Origin: Polycyclovorans sp964425915
GTDB lineage: Bacteria > Pseudomonadota > Gammaproteobacteria > Nevskiales > Nevskiaceae
Length of the DNA stretch: 64,000 nt
NCBI GenBank assembly: GCA_964425915.1
Contig: CAYROO010000002.1
Location: forward strand, 1 to 64,000
Direction: 5' to 3'
Below, in pieces: positions 28,088 through 36,616 of this stretch (positions within the stretch are counted from its first letter, which is position 1; each line of letters starts with the position of its first letter). The notes beneath the pieces were generated by a model. It ran no database searches and was not told the origin of the DNA. It worked only from the letters and a program-made list of their open reading frames with translations. A program made the position numbers and the translations under genes.

Positions 28088-28599
28088 GGCGAAGCCCACC
28101 GGTATTCCTGCTGGTGCTGTTCGCGCTGTACTGGGCGGTACCGCTGGGGGCGATCTGGCAACACCAGCAAACGCTGCAGCACGGCAGCCTGTATCGCTTT
28201 CGGACTGCGCCGGTCGATCCGGCGGATCCCTTCCGCGGACGCTACGTGCGTCTCGACTTCGAGGCCGAGTGGCTCGCGCTCAGCAACCTGCCGTGGCCGA
28301 AAGATGGCGGCCCGCTATTCGCGCCCCTGACCGTTTCGGCCGAAGGGCATGCGCAGTTGGGTACCCCGCAGACCGCTCCCCCCGTCGACGGCGACTGGCT
28401 GCCGGTACGGCTGCAACACGAGCACGACGGCGTCACCCGCGTGCAGCTGCCGTTTGATCGCTACTACCTGTCGGAGCACCGTGCCCCGGAAGTGGAACGA
28501 CGCTTTCGAGAAGCGGACGTGGCCCGTGAAACCTACGCCGAGGTGCGGGTACGCGACGGGCGTGCCGTCATCCAGTCGCTGGTGATGCCGCCCGGCTGA
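28084..28599 (+). CDS. GDYXXLXY-like protein
   Basis: This 171-residue protein has one N-terminal membrane helix and a periplasmic domain. Its hallmark reads GRYVRLDF (about residues 55-62), a variant of GDYxxLxY with D to R and Y to F. It is translationally coupled to DUF2157. Its 3' end overlaps the convergent response-regulator gene by 32 bases. Function is unknown. Confidence 0.75.
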   Translation: MRRSPPVFLLVLFALYWAVPLGAIWQHQQTLQHGSLYRFRTAPVDPADPFRGRYVRLDFEAEWLALSNLPWPKDGGPLFAPLTVSAEGHAQLGTPQTAPPVDGDWLPVRLQHEHDGVTRVQLPFDRYYLSEHRAPEVERRFREADVARETYAEVRVRDGRAVIQSLVMPPG

Positions 28600-29689
28600 G
28601 GGTCTTCGGCTTCAGCCGAATGCGGATCTGCGGATCCATCGCACCCTGCCGCCATACCCGCTGCAGTGCCGAGATGGCAGCGTCGGTGAGCGTGATGCCC
28701 TGCGCCAGCACCAGACGGCCGAGGTGGTTGCGCACATCCTGGTCGAGCATCCAACCGGGCTGCAGGTCGCGTACATGTTCGACCCGGAACTCGCTACGGT
28801 CATCTCGGAAGCTGCGCAGCACTTCAATGATCTCGCTGGGTAAGCCGGGCCGTGAGGCGCGCAGCGCCTCCAGCGCAGCGGCCGTGCCCAGCTGGCGACG
28901 CGGCAGTGCCTCCAGGGTCAGTGCGGCGCGCAACAGCGCGGCACCCTGGCGCACTTCCTGTGGCGCTTCCGCGGGCGCGCCGCGGTGCTGGTAGCGCACC
29001 ATGCCGGCGACCGATTCAAGCCGCGGAATCTGCTCCAGCAGCCGCCCGGCGGCCTCCGCCGCTTCGCCCTCGGCTTCCGCTTGCGGCGCTTCCGCCAGCG
29101 ACACGCCGATCCAGCCGATCTGGCACAGCGCCGCAGCGACGCCGTAGCGCCAGGGCGCCTCCCAGTGCAGTTGCGGCAGTGCCTCGCGGACACAGGCCTC
29201 TACGAACGCAGCACGACGGAATGCCAGCGGCGCGGCCAGCCCCAGCACTTCCGACAGGACGTGGACCATGCGCAAGACGGTGGTCTGCAGCAGGTTGCGC
29301 TCGATCTGCTGGGTGCGATAACGGTTCTGCGCCACTGCCAAGGTGTCCACCAACACGCCGGTGGGACACGGTTTATGCAGAAAGCGGAAGATCGCGCCCT
29401 CATTGACGGCGGCGACGGCGGTGTCCAGATCGGCGTAGCCGGTCAGCAACATGCGCACGGTATCCGGGAAGCGTGCCTGCACCTGAGCCAGAAAGCTGGC
29501 GCCATCCATCCCTGGCATGCGCATGTCGGAAATCACCACGGCGATGGGCTGCTTCGCCATCAGAGCCAGCGCCTGCTCACCACTGGTGGCCGTCAGCACC
29601 GGATAGCGGCCAAACAGGCTGCGTTGCAAGCCGGCCAGCACCATCGGTTCGTCATCGACCAGCAGGACGGTATCGGCGATCACGGTCAT
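28568..29689 (-). CDS. Response regulator with degenerate HD-GYP-like output
   Basis: This 373-residue protein has an N-terminal receiver domain (residues 1-125; phospho-acceptor D55 in ISDMRMPGMDG, conserved LLTGY and KP). The output domain aligns in pattern with HD-GYP c-di-GMP phosphodiesterases: an amphipathic helix, then VAAALCQIGWIGVSL where active enzymes have AALLHDIGKIGVP. The metal-binding HD pair is thus CQ (residues 189-190), and the GYP loop is also not recognisable, so it is probably a non-enzymatic binding module. The start overlaps the previous gene by four bases (ATGA). Confidence 0.75.
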   Translation of the reverse strand: MTVIADTVLLVDDEPMVLAGLQRSLFGRYPVLTATSGEQALALMAKQPIAVVISDMRMPGMDGASFLAQVQARFPDTVRMLLTGYADLDTAVAAVNEGAIFRFLHKPCPTGVLVDTLAVAQNRYRTQQIERNLLQTTVLRMVHVLSEVLGLAAPLAFRRAAFVEACVREALPQLHWEAPWRYGVAAALCQIGWIGVSLAEAPQAEAEGEAAEAAGRLLEQIPRLESVAGMVRYQHRGAPAEAPQEVRQGAALLRAALTLEALPRRQLGTAAALEALRASRPGLPSEIIEVLRSFRDDRSEFRVEHVRDLQPGWMLDQDVRNHLGRLVLAQGITLTDAAISALQRVWRQGAMDPQIRIRLKPKTLSRAASPATG

Positions 29690-30765
29690 GAGGTCATCGA
29701 CTCCGCAAGGCGCTGCCATGCCGGCAGTTCCGATGTCATGCCGATGCGATGCACATAGTCGGCATCCGGGGCATGGCCATTGGCGATGGACAGGGCAATG
29801 TGCAACACCCCTGCGGCATCCAGCCGATCGCCGAGACGGTCGGTCTGGTGATGCTGGGCCACCAGCTCGGTCAGGACCTCCGGCAAACCCCAACGCGCGA
29901 GCAGGTAGGCGCCCATCTCGGCGTGCAGATCGGCGCCGCCCGGCGGATGGTGAAAGCGGAAATCGGTGCGCCGCAGCTTGAGCAGATAGCCCACGTCGGC
30001 CAGCAGCGCGGCGGTGGACACCAGGCCCGAGGCCACCCCCGGTGGCGCCAGACGCTCAGCCAACACCGCGGCCGCCATGGCCGTGCGCCGGAGATGGCCG
30101 ATGGGATGCATTTCGTCGAACACCTCCGCCGCCAAGACCAGCCGCTCCAGCGCTGGCATGCCGATCACCGCCACCGCCGTCGCCAGATCCTCGACCGCGC
30201 CCAGGTCGTACCGCTCCAGGGTGTTGGCGAAGCGCAGCACCCGTGCGCTCATGGCGGGGTCGCGGGCCAACAACTTGAGTACGTCATCGGGCGACGGCTG
30301 GCCCCGGTCAAACAGGGCGCGCAGTTCCAGGTACATGCCGGGCGCTGCGGGCAAGGCCTGTACGCCACTGACGAGCGCCTGGATCTCCGGCCGGGCCAGC
30401 CAGCGGCGGCTGGCGTAAAGCCGGTCGAGGGTAGCCACCAGTCGCGGGGTGTCGCAGGGTTTCGCGATGAACTGATGCGAGACTGCCAGGGCCGCCACCA
30501 TCGCACGCTCGTCGGCCTGCCCGGAGAAGACCACGCGCAGCGTCTGCGGCCAGCGCTGACACACGATGCGTAACAGCGCAGCACCATCGGTCTCCGGCAT
30601 GCGCATGTCGGTTACCACCGCGTCAAAGGAGCGCTCGGCGAGCTTGGACAAGGCGGCATCGGCACTGCCTGCCTCGTGCAGGTCCCAGTGCACGCCTGCG
30701 ACGAACAGCGACCGCCACAGGCCGCGCAATACGTTGGGCTCGTCATCCACGAACAGCAGGCGCAT
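29686..30765 (-). CDS. Response regulator with HDOD output domain
   Basis: This 359-residue protein has a receiver domain (residues 1-120; phospho-acceptor D53 in VTDMRMPETDG) joined to an HDOD domain (about 135-330). HDOD domains are HD-superfamily relatives without catalytic metal ligands, used in signalling. Here the region RVLRFANTLERYDLGAVEDL leads to AVIGMPALERLVLAAEV. The start at 30765 gives a receiver beginning at its first strand and overlaps the kinase gene by 23 bases. Confidence 0.85.
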   Translation of the reverse strand: MRLLFVDDEPNVLRGLWRSLFVAGVHWDLHEAGSADAALSKLAERSFDAVVTDMRMPETDGAALLRIVCQRWPQTLRVVFSGQADERAMVAALAVSHQFIAKPCDTPRLVATLDRLYASRRWLARPEIQALVSGVQALPAAPGMYLELRALFDRGQPSPDDVLKLLARDPAMSARVLRFANTLERYDLGAVEDLATAVAVIGMPALERLVLAAEVFDEMHPIGHLRRTAMAAAVLAERLAPPGVASGLVSTAALLADVGYLLKLRRTDFRFHHPPGGADLHAEMGAYLLARWGLPEVLTELVAQHHQTDRLGDRLDAAGVLHIALSIANGHAPDADYVHRIGMTSELPAWQRLAESMTS

Positions 30766-31732
30766 GGTGCGAGGTCCCGGGTGGGCGCAGCGGCAGCTGC
30801 ACGATAAAGGTGGTGCCGACACCGGGTTCGGTCTCGAATCGGATGGCGCCATGGTGACGGTCGACCACTACGGCATGGGCAATCGCTAGCCCCTGGCCGG
30901 TGCCCTGGCCGACGGGCTTGGTGGTGAAGAATGGATCGAATACCCGGTTATGAATGGCGGCAGGAATCCCGGTGCCGGTGTCCTGCACGGTGATCTGAAA
31001 GCGGTCATCGACCATGGCCAGGTGAATATCGATCTGGCCCGGGTGCGCGGGATGGGCGGCCTTGGCTTCGGCGATCGCCTGGGCCGCGTTGATGATGAGA
31101 TTGAGCATGACGCCGCTGAGATCGTCGCGGTTGCACCAGACCGGGGGCAGGTCCGGCTCCGCCGTCACGGTCAGCTCAGCCACGTACTTCCACTCGTTGC
31201 GCGCAATCACAGTGGCGGTCTGCACCAGCTCGTGCAAATCGACTTCGGTGACCGCGCCGTTGCTGCTGTGGGACAGCCGCTTCATCGCCGACACAATGAT
31301 GATGACCCGCTGTAAGCCTTCCACGGTCTGCTCAAGCGCCTGCGGGACCTGCTCGCGCAGAAAATCGATCTGGGCGCTTTGCAGTGCCTCCCGCAGCGCA
31401 ACCTGCGACTCGAAAGCGCCTTCATCGGCCACGTCTCGCTCCGCCACCTCCAGCACATCGATCAGATGGGAGAAGGCCTGCCGCAGGAACATCACGTTGT
31501 CCGAGATGTACTGGATGGGCGTATTGATCTCGTGGGCGATGCCAGCAGCCAGCTGACCGATCGATTCCAGTTTCTGTGAATGCAGCAACTGGGTCTGGGC
31601 CTGCTTCAGCACCTCCAGCACTTCGTGCAGCCGTGCGCGCTCCCGCTCGATTTCGGCAGTTTTTTCGCGGACCAGGGCAGCGACGGCATCGTCGCCATCC
31701 GGGTCATCGGATGCAGGCGCGGACACCGACAC
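30743..31732 (-). CDS. Soluble histidine kinase
   Basis: This 329-residue kinase lacks membrane segments. A coiled coil (about residues 20-55) leads to the dimerisation/phospho-acceptor helix with H67 in AGIAHEINTPIQY, then an HATPase domain with NLIINAAQAI, DTGTGIP and GQGTGQGLAIAHA boxes. There is no sensor domain, so input must come from the coiled coil or a partner. The start is GTG with GGAG eight bases upstream. It heads a three-gene operon with two response regulators. Confidence 0.9.
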   Translation of the reverse strand: MSVSAPASDDPDGDDAVAALVREKTAEIERERARLHEVLEVLKQAQTQLLHSQKLESIGQLAAGIAHEINTPIQYISDNVMFLRQAFSHLIDVLEVAERDVADEGAFESQVALREALQSAQIDFLREQVPQALEQTVEGLQRVIIIVSAMKRLSHSSNGAVTEVDLHELVQTATVIARNEWKYVAELTVTAEPDLPPVWCNRDDLSGVMLNLIINAAQAIAEAKAAHPAHPGQIDIHLAMVDDRFQITVQDTGTGIPAAIHNRVFDPFFTTKPVGQGTGQGLAIAHAVVVDRHHGAIRFETEPGVGTTFIVQLPLRPPGTSHHAPAVRG

Positions 31733-31887
31733 GGCAGGCGCTCCAAGGGAATGGCACCGTACTATCGGACCATCCAGCCCGATGCTTTAGGCGCCCGGGA
31801 CCACCGGCCCCCCTGACCCGACTGGAGGCGGTTGGACGGCGCTGCTGTGAGCCGCCGCCCGTCCTGCCGCTATCGGACAGACGCCCC

Positions 31888-34014
31888 CTACAGGGCGAAC
31901 CGCAGTCCGGCGTAGATGCTCCGCTCGGCCGCCGGATCGATACCATCGCTGCGGACGCGGCTGAAGTAGCGTTCATCCAACAGGTTGTTGATCCCGGCCA
32001 AGACCGTCCAACGCGGGGTCACCGTGTACTCGGTGCTGAGGTCAAGCACCCGATACGCCGGGATATCGGCGTCAATCTGCGCCGCGCCGGTGCCCCTTGC
32101 GAGGTTCGAGTCCTGCCAGAACTGCTGGGCGACGAAGGTCGCGGTCAGGGCCAGGTTGAGGCCGGAACGGTCGTAGAGCAGACCGCTGCGAATCAGATAG
32201 TCGGGCGCAAATGCCGGCGTGTTGCCCACCAGGGCCGGATTGGCGCTGCGGGTGATCTCGGCATCCAGCAGGGAGCCATTGAGAAATACCGTCAGGCCCT
32301 TATCGCCGTTGACGTCGCCGAGGACGCGATACTCCATCGCAAACTCCAGGCCCTGGTGCCGCGAGTCACCGGTGTTGACCCGGAGAATATCCGCCTGGTT
32401 GACCTGAATCTGTTCGATCTTGTCATCGAAGTCGATACGGAACAGGCTGATATCCAGCTGTAATCCCGGCAACGGCATGCTGCGCAGCCCCACCTCGTAG
32501 TTCATCGCATTCGAGACGCGGGGTCCGTTCTCTGCCGCCAACTCCGCGGTCGGGTTGGCAAGATCGTCGAAGCGTTGCGGCCGGTAGGACTCGGAGACGT
32601 TCGCGTAGATCTCGGTGGTTGGGCTCAACTGCGCCATTGATCCCAGCCCCAGCAGCAGTTCCGACCGCGTGGTGTCGACATCAATCGGATCTCGCTGCAG
32701 CGAGGCCAGCTTAAGCGGCTCGGACAGGTCGTAGTTGATGCGCTCGTAGCGCAGCGAAGGGACCAGGCTCACCGCGCCGAAGCGAAACAGGGTCTCTGCA
32801 AACAGGGCCCCATATCGAATGTCGCGGTCCTGATCGAACACCAGATCCTGCGGCCGCTGTTGGTCGGAGTCGATGTCGGCACTGAGGAAGCGCGCGCGCG
32901 GGTTGACGCTCTGATAGAAGGTGGCACCGAGGGTCAGGGCATGGTCCGCACCCCAGGGACGCGCATAGCGACCGTCGAAGCCGTAGGTGGTGTAATCCTG
33001 ATCGTCGATGTTGGTGCTGGTGGGCGGGTTGGCGGGGGCGACAAAGGCCGACGAGCGACGACTGACCCGGTCCAGATCGTTGAAGAAAAGCCGACTGTTG
33101 AGGGTGGTCCCGCCGTCCAGCTGCTGGTCCAGACGCAGCGCCGCCATGACCCGGTCGATCTGCACCCGGTTGAAGGGCGTCTTGGTGGCGCGCGGATTCT
33201 GGCGGAACTCCGCTGAAGTCAGCCGGCCGGCCTCGCCGGAGTCGGATTGGTAGAGGTCCAGATCAAAGCCGATACGCAGGTTGGAGAAGCCCGCATACTC
33301 GACCCCCAGGTAGCCGCCGGTGACGTCAAAATCCTCGTTGGCGCGCTCACCATCGCTCTGGCGGCGATCCAGTGTTGCCATCAGCCCCCAGTCGCCATTG
33401 GCCCAGCGCGCCTCGTTGTAGGTGCTGTAAAGATTGTTGGAACCGAAGGACTGCTCGGTCAGGATCTGGTTGTCGGCGCTGGCATCGGCGCGCCGCATCA
33501 CGAAGTTCACGGACGGACCCACTTGCGGCCCGTACAGCAGACCAGATCCGCCACGTGTGAGCTCGACCCGTTCGATACGCTGCGCCGGCGGAAGAAAGTA
33601 AATCGTCGGATATCCGAACAGATCCGAAGCGAGCGGGACTGTGTCCATGAAGAAGGCCACGAACTCGGATTCGTGGGGATCGCCCAGCCCCCGGTAGTTG
33701 ACGTTGTAATGGGTGGGGATCCGCTGTTCCGACACGAACAGTCCGGGCAGCCGTGAGAAGACCTGACGCAGGTTGGGCTCGACCAACCGCGGCTGTTCGT
33801 CCAGCGATACTACAGACGCTTTCTTGCCCGCATAGATGCGCCCCTCCGTCACCGACTGCATTCCACCGGGCAAAAGCGGATCCTGAACCGCTTCGCCGAT
33901 CACCTCGAGATCTTCAATCTCGGTGGGGTCATTGGCAGGTGCTTGCGCAAGCGCGGGCATCGGACCACAAATGAGAACGGCGGCCAGCGCGCCAATTGTG
34001 CGGACGGGGGACAT
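31888..34014 (-). CDS. TonB-dependent receptor (Fur-controlled, ferric-siderophore type)
   Basis: This 708-residue outer-membrane receptor has a signal peptide ending PALAQA. Its plug domain begins near IEDLEVIGEAV, with the conserved LPGLFVSEQRIPTHYNVNYR and RGGSGLLYGPQVGPSVNF, and the barrel ends LRFAL. There is no STN domain, so it is a transporter without sigma signalling. A 19-bp sequence matching 14 of 19 Fur-box positions lies 35 bases upstream, pointing to iron uptake; the ligand may be a siderophore, citrate or similar. The start at 34014 places the signal peptide at the N-terminus. Confidence 0.9.
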   Translation of the reverse strand: MSPVRTIGALAAVLICGPMPALAQAPANDPTEIEDLEVIGEAVQDPLLPGGMQSVTEGRIYAGKKASVVSLDEQPRLVEPNLRQVFSRLPGLFVSEQRIPTHYNVNYRGLGDPHESEFVAFFMDTVPLASDLFGYPTIYFLPPAQRIERVELTRGGSGLLYGPQVGPSVNFVMRRADASADNQILTEQSFGSNNLYSTYNEARWANGDWGLMATLDRRQSDGERANEDFDVTGGYLGVEYAGFSNLRIGFDLDLYQSDSGEAGRLTSAEFRQNPRATKTPFNRVQIDRVMAALRLDQQLDGGTTLNSRLFFNDLDRVSRRSSAFVAPANPPTSTNIDDQDYTTYGFDGRYARPWGADHALTLGATFYQSVNPRARFLSADIDSDQQRPQDLVFDQDRDIRYGALFAETLFRFGAVSLVPSLRYERINYDLSEPLKLASLQRDPIDVDTTRSELLLGLGSMAQLSPTTEIYANVSESYRPQRFDDLANPTAELAAENGPRVSNAMNYEVGLRSMPLPGLQLDISLFRIDFDDKIEQIQVNQADILRVNTGDSRHQGLEFAMEYRVLGDVNGDKGLTVFLNGSLLDAEITRSANPALVGNTPAFAPDYLIRSGLLYDRSGLNLALTATFVAQQFWQDSNLARGTGAAQIDADIPAYRVLDLSTEYTVTPRWTVLAGINNLLDERYFSRVRSDGIDPAAERSIYAGLRFAL

Positions 34015-34048
34015 CGGGTTGCGACTCCAGATCAATCGAATTCGCAAC

Positions 34049-34067
34049 AATAATACTTCTCATTACC
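34049..34067 (-). promoter_or_regulatory. Candidate Fur box
   Basis: On the minus strand GGTAATGAGAAGTATTATT matches the 19-bp consensus GATAATGATAATCATTATC at 14 of 19 positions. It lies 35 to 53 bases upstream of the TonB receptor start, where a Fur dimer would cover the promoter. Confidence 0.6.
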
Positions 34068-34118
34068 TAAAGCGACCCCTTCCCGTATTGATGGGTCAGG
34101 ACGGCCGCGGCGGCGGGG

Positions 34119-34436
34119 CTATGGGGCCTTCGTCGAGACCCGCCACTCGGGCTCTTCGAATTCGCCGATCAGGCGAATATCACAGGTCCGCGCATGGCGG
34201 TCGAGGATGGCCCGCACCCGCGCATCGGGACGGTCATCCTTGGCGTCGCGGTCGCGCTTGGAGGTCCAGTGGGCAATCGCCAGCAGGGTGTCGTCGCTGC
34301 CGATCTTGCGATGCAGCTCGGTGCCCAAGGCACCCGGAGACTGCTGAATCAGGCGGCTCGCCTCCTCCCAGGCGGCGGCATATTGTTCAACGGTATAGGG
34401 TGGGATCACCCGGACTTCAAAGATGAACTTCATCAT
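34119..34436 (-). CDS. Small ABM/dimeric alpha-beta barrel-like protein
   Basis: This 105-residue protein (MKFIFEVRVIPPYTVEQYAA...) has the size and strand pattern of the antibiotic-biosynthesis-monooxygenase/dimeric ferredoxin-like fold. GALGTELHRKIGSDDTLLAI forms the second half. No cofactor or catalytic residue can be named. Two adjacent ATGs (34436 and 34433) follow GGGA. Its start lies on the start of the divergent hydrolase gene. Confidence 0.5.
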   Translation of the reverse strand: MMKFIFEVRVIPPYTVEQYAAAWEEASRLIQQSPGALGTELHRKIGSDDTLLAIAHWTSKRDRDAKDDRPDARVRAILDRHARTCDIRLIGEFEEPEWRVSTKAP

Positions 34437-35499
34437 GCAGATTCCCAGCAATTCGCCGATGCGTCGTGTGCCCGATGACTATGTGACGCCCGAATCGGCA
34501 CGGTGGTTCACCCTGCCGGAGGGACCGAACGCGGGCGCCCGGCTGTTCTACTACGACCTCCAGGTCGGCGCTGGCGAGCCTGAGGGCACCGTGCTGATGG
34601 TGCACGGCAATCCGGAGTGCAGTTACACCTGGCGTCACGTCCGGGACGCCCTGGCTGCCAGTGGCCGCAGCCTGCGCATCATCGCACCGGACCACCTGGG
34701 GTTCGGTCTGTCCGACCAGGCCCGGTTCGAGATGGTGGACATGCATCACGCCGACCACCTGCGACAGCTGGTCGCGCAGCTTGATCTGCAGGGCGTGACC
34801 CTGCTGGTCCATGACTGGGGCGGACCCATCGGCATTGGCGCGTTGATCGACACTCCGGCGCGCGTGCGGCATCTGGTGGTGGCCAACAGCACGGTGTTCC
34901 CCATGCCGGCGGACGGCTATACCTACCGCAACTACCCCTACCGCCTGTTGCCCTGGTGCAAGACCGCCAGCTGGATACCCGCGGCCTGGTGGGGTGCGGT
35001 GGCCGCCTATGTGGTGTCGCACGCCCATCCGCAACCGCTGCACCGCTTTGTAGCCGGCTTCAGGGGCATGCTGGCGCAGGCGCTCGACGGCCGCCTGACC
35101 CGCAACATGGATCGCCCGGAGGCGGTCTGGTGCGCCCAGTTCGGCAGCCGGATCAATCAGCTCGCCAGCCAGCGACACGTGCGGCAGACACCGGTCTGGG
35201 GGCATGGCTATCGCTACAGCGTCCCAGGGCTGGGGGTGCAGGACAACCACGCCTTCTACGCCAATATCCAATCACGCATCGGGCCGGCCTGGGGTGCTGC
35301 GGGACGGGCGATTGGCGCTGCCGGACACTTCGGCGGCTGGGACCCCTGCGGAAAGGACAGCGTGATCGCCCAGTGGCAGTCCGCGTTGCCGCAGATGACC
35401 GTGCGCCGCTACCCGGAGGTCGGTCACTTTGTCGAAGAGGTGAAAGGGGCCGAGATCGCGGCGGACATCCTGGCGCTGATCACGGACGGCCGCGCCTGA
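34435..35499 (+). CDS. Haloalkane-dehalogenase-like alpha/beta hydrolase
   Basis: This roughly 354-residue alpha/beta-hydrolase has the oxyanion/halide segment MVHGNPECSYTWR and the nucleophile elbow LLVHDWGGPIG, with aspartate as nucleophile and a following tryptophan. This is the haloalkane dehalogenase pattern also shared by OleB-type beta-lactone decarboxylases. Catalytic histidine is in VGHFVEE near the C-terminus. Start is uncertain (ATGs at 34423, 34435 and 34459, none with a clear ribosome site). It is convergent with the AraC-type regulator, overlapping it by 20 bases. Confidence 0.75.
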   Translation: MQIPSNSPMRRVPDDYVTPESARWFTLPEGPNAGARLFYYDLQVGAGEPEGTVLMVHGNPECSYTWRHVRDALAASGRSLRIIAPDHLGFGLSDQARFEMVDMHHADHLRQLVAQLDLQGVTLLVHDWGGPIGIGALIDTPARVRHLVVANSTVFPMPADGYTYRNYPYRLLPWCKTASWIPAAWWGAVAAYVVSHAHPQPLHRFVAGFRGMLAQALDGRLTRNMDRPEAVWCAQFGSRINQLASQRHVRQTPVWGHGYRYSVPGLGVQDNHAFYANIQSRIGPAWGAAGRAIGAAGHFGGWDPCGKDSVIAQWQSALPQMTVRRYPEVGHFVEEVKGAEIAADILALITDGRA

Positions 35500-36490
35500 T
35501 CTGCGACGGTGACCGGCCGAACCACCGTCGGCAGGCCCGGCTCAGGGCCGATTGCTCAGACAGGCCGAGTACGCCCGCCAGCTGCGCCATCGGCATCCGG
35601 GTGTCGCGCAGATAGCGCGCCGCCAGCTCGCGTCGCAGCTCGTCGCGGAGGGACTCGAAGCAGGCTTGCTCGGCCGCCAGATGTCGCTGCAGGGTTCTCG
35701 GATGCAGGCCGAGCAGGCGGGCCACCGCGGCCTTGCTGCCACCGGTGGTGCCCAGGGTCCGCTGCAGGGCTTGGCGGGTGCGCGACACCAGGGTCTGCTC
35801 GGAACCCCCGAACTGGGTGGCGAGATAGGCCTCGGTGATCTGCCGCAGCGCGGCGTTTTCCGATTGCAGTCCTCGCTGCAGGGTCTGCGGCGTGAAGTGC
35901 AGGCCGGCAAAGGCCTGCGCGGTGTGGATCGGCGCCCGGTAGAAGTGGCGGTAGGCCGCCACAGACACCAGCGGCGTGTGCGGCAGGGTGACCGCCTCCA
36001 GGCCGTAGGCGCCGTCGGCCAGTACTTGCAGCATGTGGTGGACATCCCCCAGACAGATGTCGATGGCCTGGCGCTGCGTGCCGGCGCCGGGCGCATGGAT
36101 CTCGAATCGCAACTCGGCCAGATCGGGTCGCAAGCTGCTGCGAGGCTGCAGGCTCAGCCGCATACCGGGGCTGTGCACGAACAGGTAGCGTGAAGCGATG
36201 TCGATGGCGGCGGCCACCGTCGGGGCGTGCTGCATGGCGATGGCCACCGGCCCCAGCACCGAGATGTCCTGGACCGCCGCCAGCCGCAAGCCGAAGTCCC
36301 CGCATCCGCTGACTGCCGCACTGGCTTCGAGCAGTTGCAGTGCCGACCGCAATGGGATCAACGCATCCTCGTCAGCCAGGGTTTCCGGCAGGATGCGATG
36401 GCGCCGCAGCAGCGGCTCAGGATCGTGGCCCAGCTGTCGCATCAGGGCGCCGTAACCCCCCAGGCCGCGGGCGCGCAACATGGGTGTCAT
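35480..36490 (-). CDS. AraC-family transcriptional regulator
   Basis: This 336-residue regulator has an N-terminal effector domain (about residues 15-215) and a C-terminal AraC helix-turn-helix pair (SKAAVARLLGLHPRTLQRHL, then MAQLAGVLGLSEQSALSRAC). The layout is that of the OruR/ArgR-like AraC group that senses small catabolites. It is divergent from the BVMO, 126 bases apart, with a perfect 6-5-6 palindrome between them, so it probably controls the monooxygenase and hydrolase. Confidence 0.85.
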   Translation of the reverse strand: MTPMLRARGLGGYGALMRQLGHDPEPLLRRHRILPETLADEDALIPLRSALQLLEASAAVSGCGDFGLRLAAVQDISVLGPVAIAMQHAPTVAAAIDIASRYLFVHSPGMRLSLQPRSSLRPDLAELRFEIHAPGAGTQRQAIDICLGDVHHMLQVLADGAYGLEAVTLPHTPLVSVAAYRHFYRAPIHTAQAFAGLHFTPQTLQRGLQSENAALRQITEAYLATQFGGSEQTLVSRTRQALQRTLGTTGGSKAAVARLLGLHPRTLQRHLAAEQACFESLRDELRRELAARYLRDTRMPMAQLAGVLGLSEQSALSRACRRWFGRSPSQIRRGRP

Positions 36491-36521
36491 GTCTCGTAAA
36501 GTCCAATCTTTGTCCGACAGC

Positions 36522-36538
36522 GTCAAGTTTAGCTTGAC
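36522..36538. promoter_or_regulatory. Palindrome between AraC regulator and BVMO
   Basis: The perfect inverted repeat GTCAAG-tttag-CTTGAC lies 79 bases upstream of the BVMO start and 32 from the regulator start. Its place between divergent genes suggests an operator. Confidence 0.4.
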
Positions 36539-36616
36539 CGGAGCGGCGCAAACTTCGAGTCTGACACCAGACAAGAGAACGTCCTGACCGGACGAACCCG
36601 GATTGAGGAGCATGAG

